Of a stretch of 64,000 nt of DNA, positions 63,662-64,000 are shown piece after piece (positions within the stretch are counted from its first letter, which is position 1; each line of letters starts with the position of its first letter). A model generated the notes under the pieces. The model worked only from the letters and a program-made list of their open reading frames with translations. It had not been told where the DNA came from and ran no database searches. Source of the DNA: Aliidiomarina shirensis (GTDB lineage: Bacteria; Pseudomonadota; Gammaproteobacteria; Enterobacterales; Alteromonadaceae); NCBI RefSeq assembly GCF_003987345.1, contig NZ_PIPP01000002.1:372001-436000 (forward strand). The letters run 5' to 3'. Position numbers and translations under genes: made by a program.

Positions 63662-64000
63662 GTGGCAGAAATTTTTCAGGTATATCCATGGGTTGGCTTT
63701 TTGTTTGCCGCATTGTTTGGCCTCGTTTTTGGTAGCTTCGGCAACGTTATCGTGGCCCGTCTGCCGCGTATGCTGGAACAACAATGGCGCGATGAATGCG
63801 CAGCCGCGTTTCCCAGCAAAGAACACGCTAACGAATCGCCCGCAAACGAGAAGAAACGCTTTAATTTGGCTTATCCTGCATCACACTGCCCAAAATGCGG
63901 CCACGGCTTGCGCTGGTTCGAGAACATTCCGCTTATTAGCTATCTCGTACAAATGGGCCGCTGCCGCAGCTGTAATACTCATATTTCTTTGCGTTATCCG
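63662..64000 (+). CDS. pilD: prepilin peptidase, N-terminal part (runs off window)
   Basis: 113 residues to the window edge from a GTG start with AAAGGAG seven bases upstream. First membrane helix, then GSFGNVIVARLP, the family GSFLNVVIYRLP position. The zinc site is CPKC and CRSC. PilD cleaves the pilin leader and N-methylates the new N-terminus. The catalytic aspartates lie beyond the window. Confidence 0.92.
   Translation, partial: MAEIFQVYPWVGFLFAALFGLVFGSFGNVIVARLPRMLEQQWRDECAAAFPSKEHANESPANEKKRFNLAYPASHCPKCGHGLRWFENIPLISYLVQMGRCRSCNTHISLRYP

Overview
The window reads as a stretch of a gammaproteobacterial chromosome. The gene content and the order pilA-pilB-pilC-pilD / nadC / ampD-ampE / pdhR-aceE-aceF-lpd, plus acnB, fit Alteromonadales, and the mix of large secreted peptidases fits an Idiomarina-like (Idiomarinaceae) marine heterotroph. 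The family-level placement is an inference from synteny and protein character, not a search result.

Layout. 1-7.5 kb: the 5' end of a DyP-type peroxidase, a GT-A glycosyltransferase, a secreted S10 serine carboxypeptidase, an OafA-type acyltransferase with an SGNH domain, gamma-glutamyltransferase, and a Phd/ParE-type toxin-antitoxin pair preceded by three 17-bp-phased repeats. 7.6-11 kb: acnB and a NUDIX hydrolase. 11.1-13.9 kb: an operon of a DUF1538 membrane protein, a P-II-like protein, a CBS protein and a small esterase. 14-20.6 kb: chrA, a LysR regulator and a divergent RND efflux pair. 20.7-26.3 kb: a lipoprotein, ogt, a membrane-anchored GDPD and a DUF5117/DUF4953-type zinc protease. 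26.3-26.8 kb: a gene-free stretch with terminators and two palindromic elements. 26.8-33 kb: M13 peptidase, ribA, and a GGDEF / Ca-Na antiporter / PLD operon. 33.2-39.1 kb: a TonB receptor divergent from a secreted ParB-like/pyrophosphatase fusion, with PhoB-box-like 11-bp repeats between them, and an amidohydrolase. 39.2-41.3 kb: a sigma factor with a membrane partner and two small genes. 41.4-45.6 kb: two mirrored AraC/SDR modules.

46.4-50.6 kb is the most unusual region: a run of six convincing and one doubtful attC recombination sites. They separate six minus-strand single-gene cassettes, and no integron integrase is visible (a CALIN-type array). The cassettes encode a secreted hypothetical protein, a FosA-type glutathione transferase, a DUF2157-like membrane protein, a HEPN-like protein whose reading frame ends inside its attC, a membrane-anchored coiled-coil protein and a small membrane protein.

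50.8-64 kb is core: lpd, aceF, aceE and pdhR with a perfect PdhR operator, ampE, ampD, a membrane retropepsin-like protease, nadC, a 61-nt perfect hairpin, and pilA, a short pilB, pilC and the start of pilD.

Together the genes suggest peptide and amino-acid use (S10, M13, DUF5117, GGT, amidohydrolase) feeding a pyruvate dehydrogenase/aconitase core. A probable phosphate-scavenging locus and an accessory cassette array sit beside the pdh operon. No tRNA, rRNA or CRISPR array was seen.
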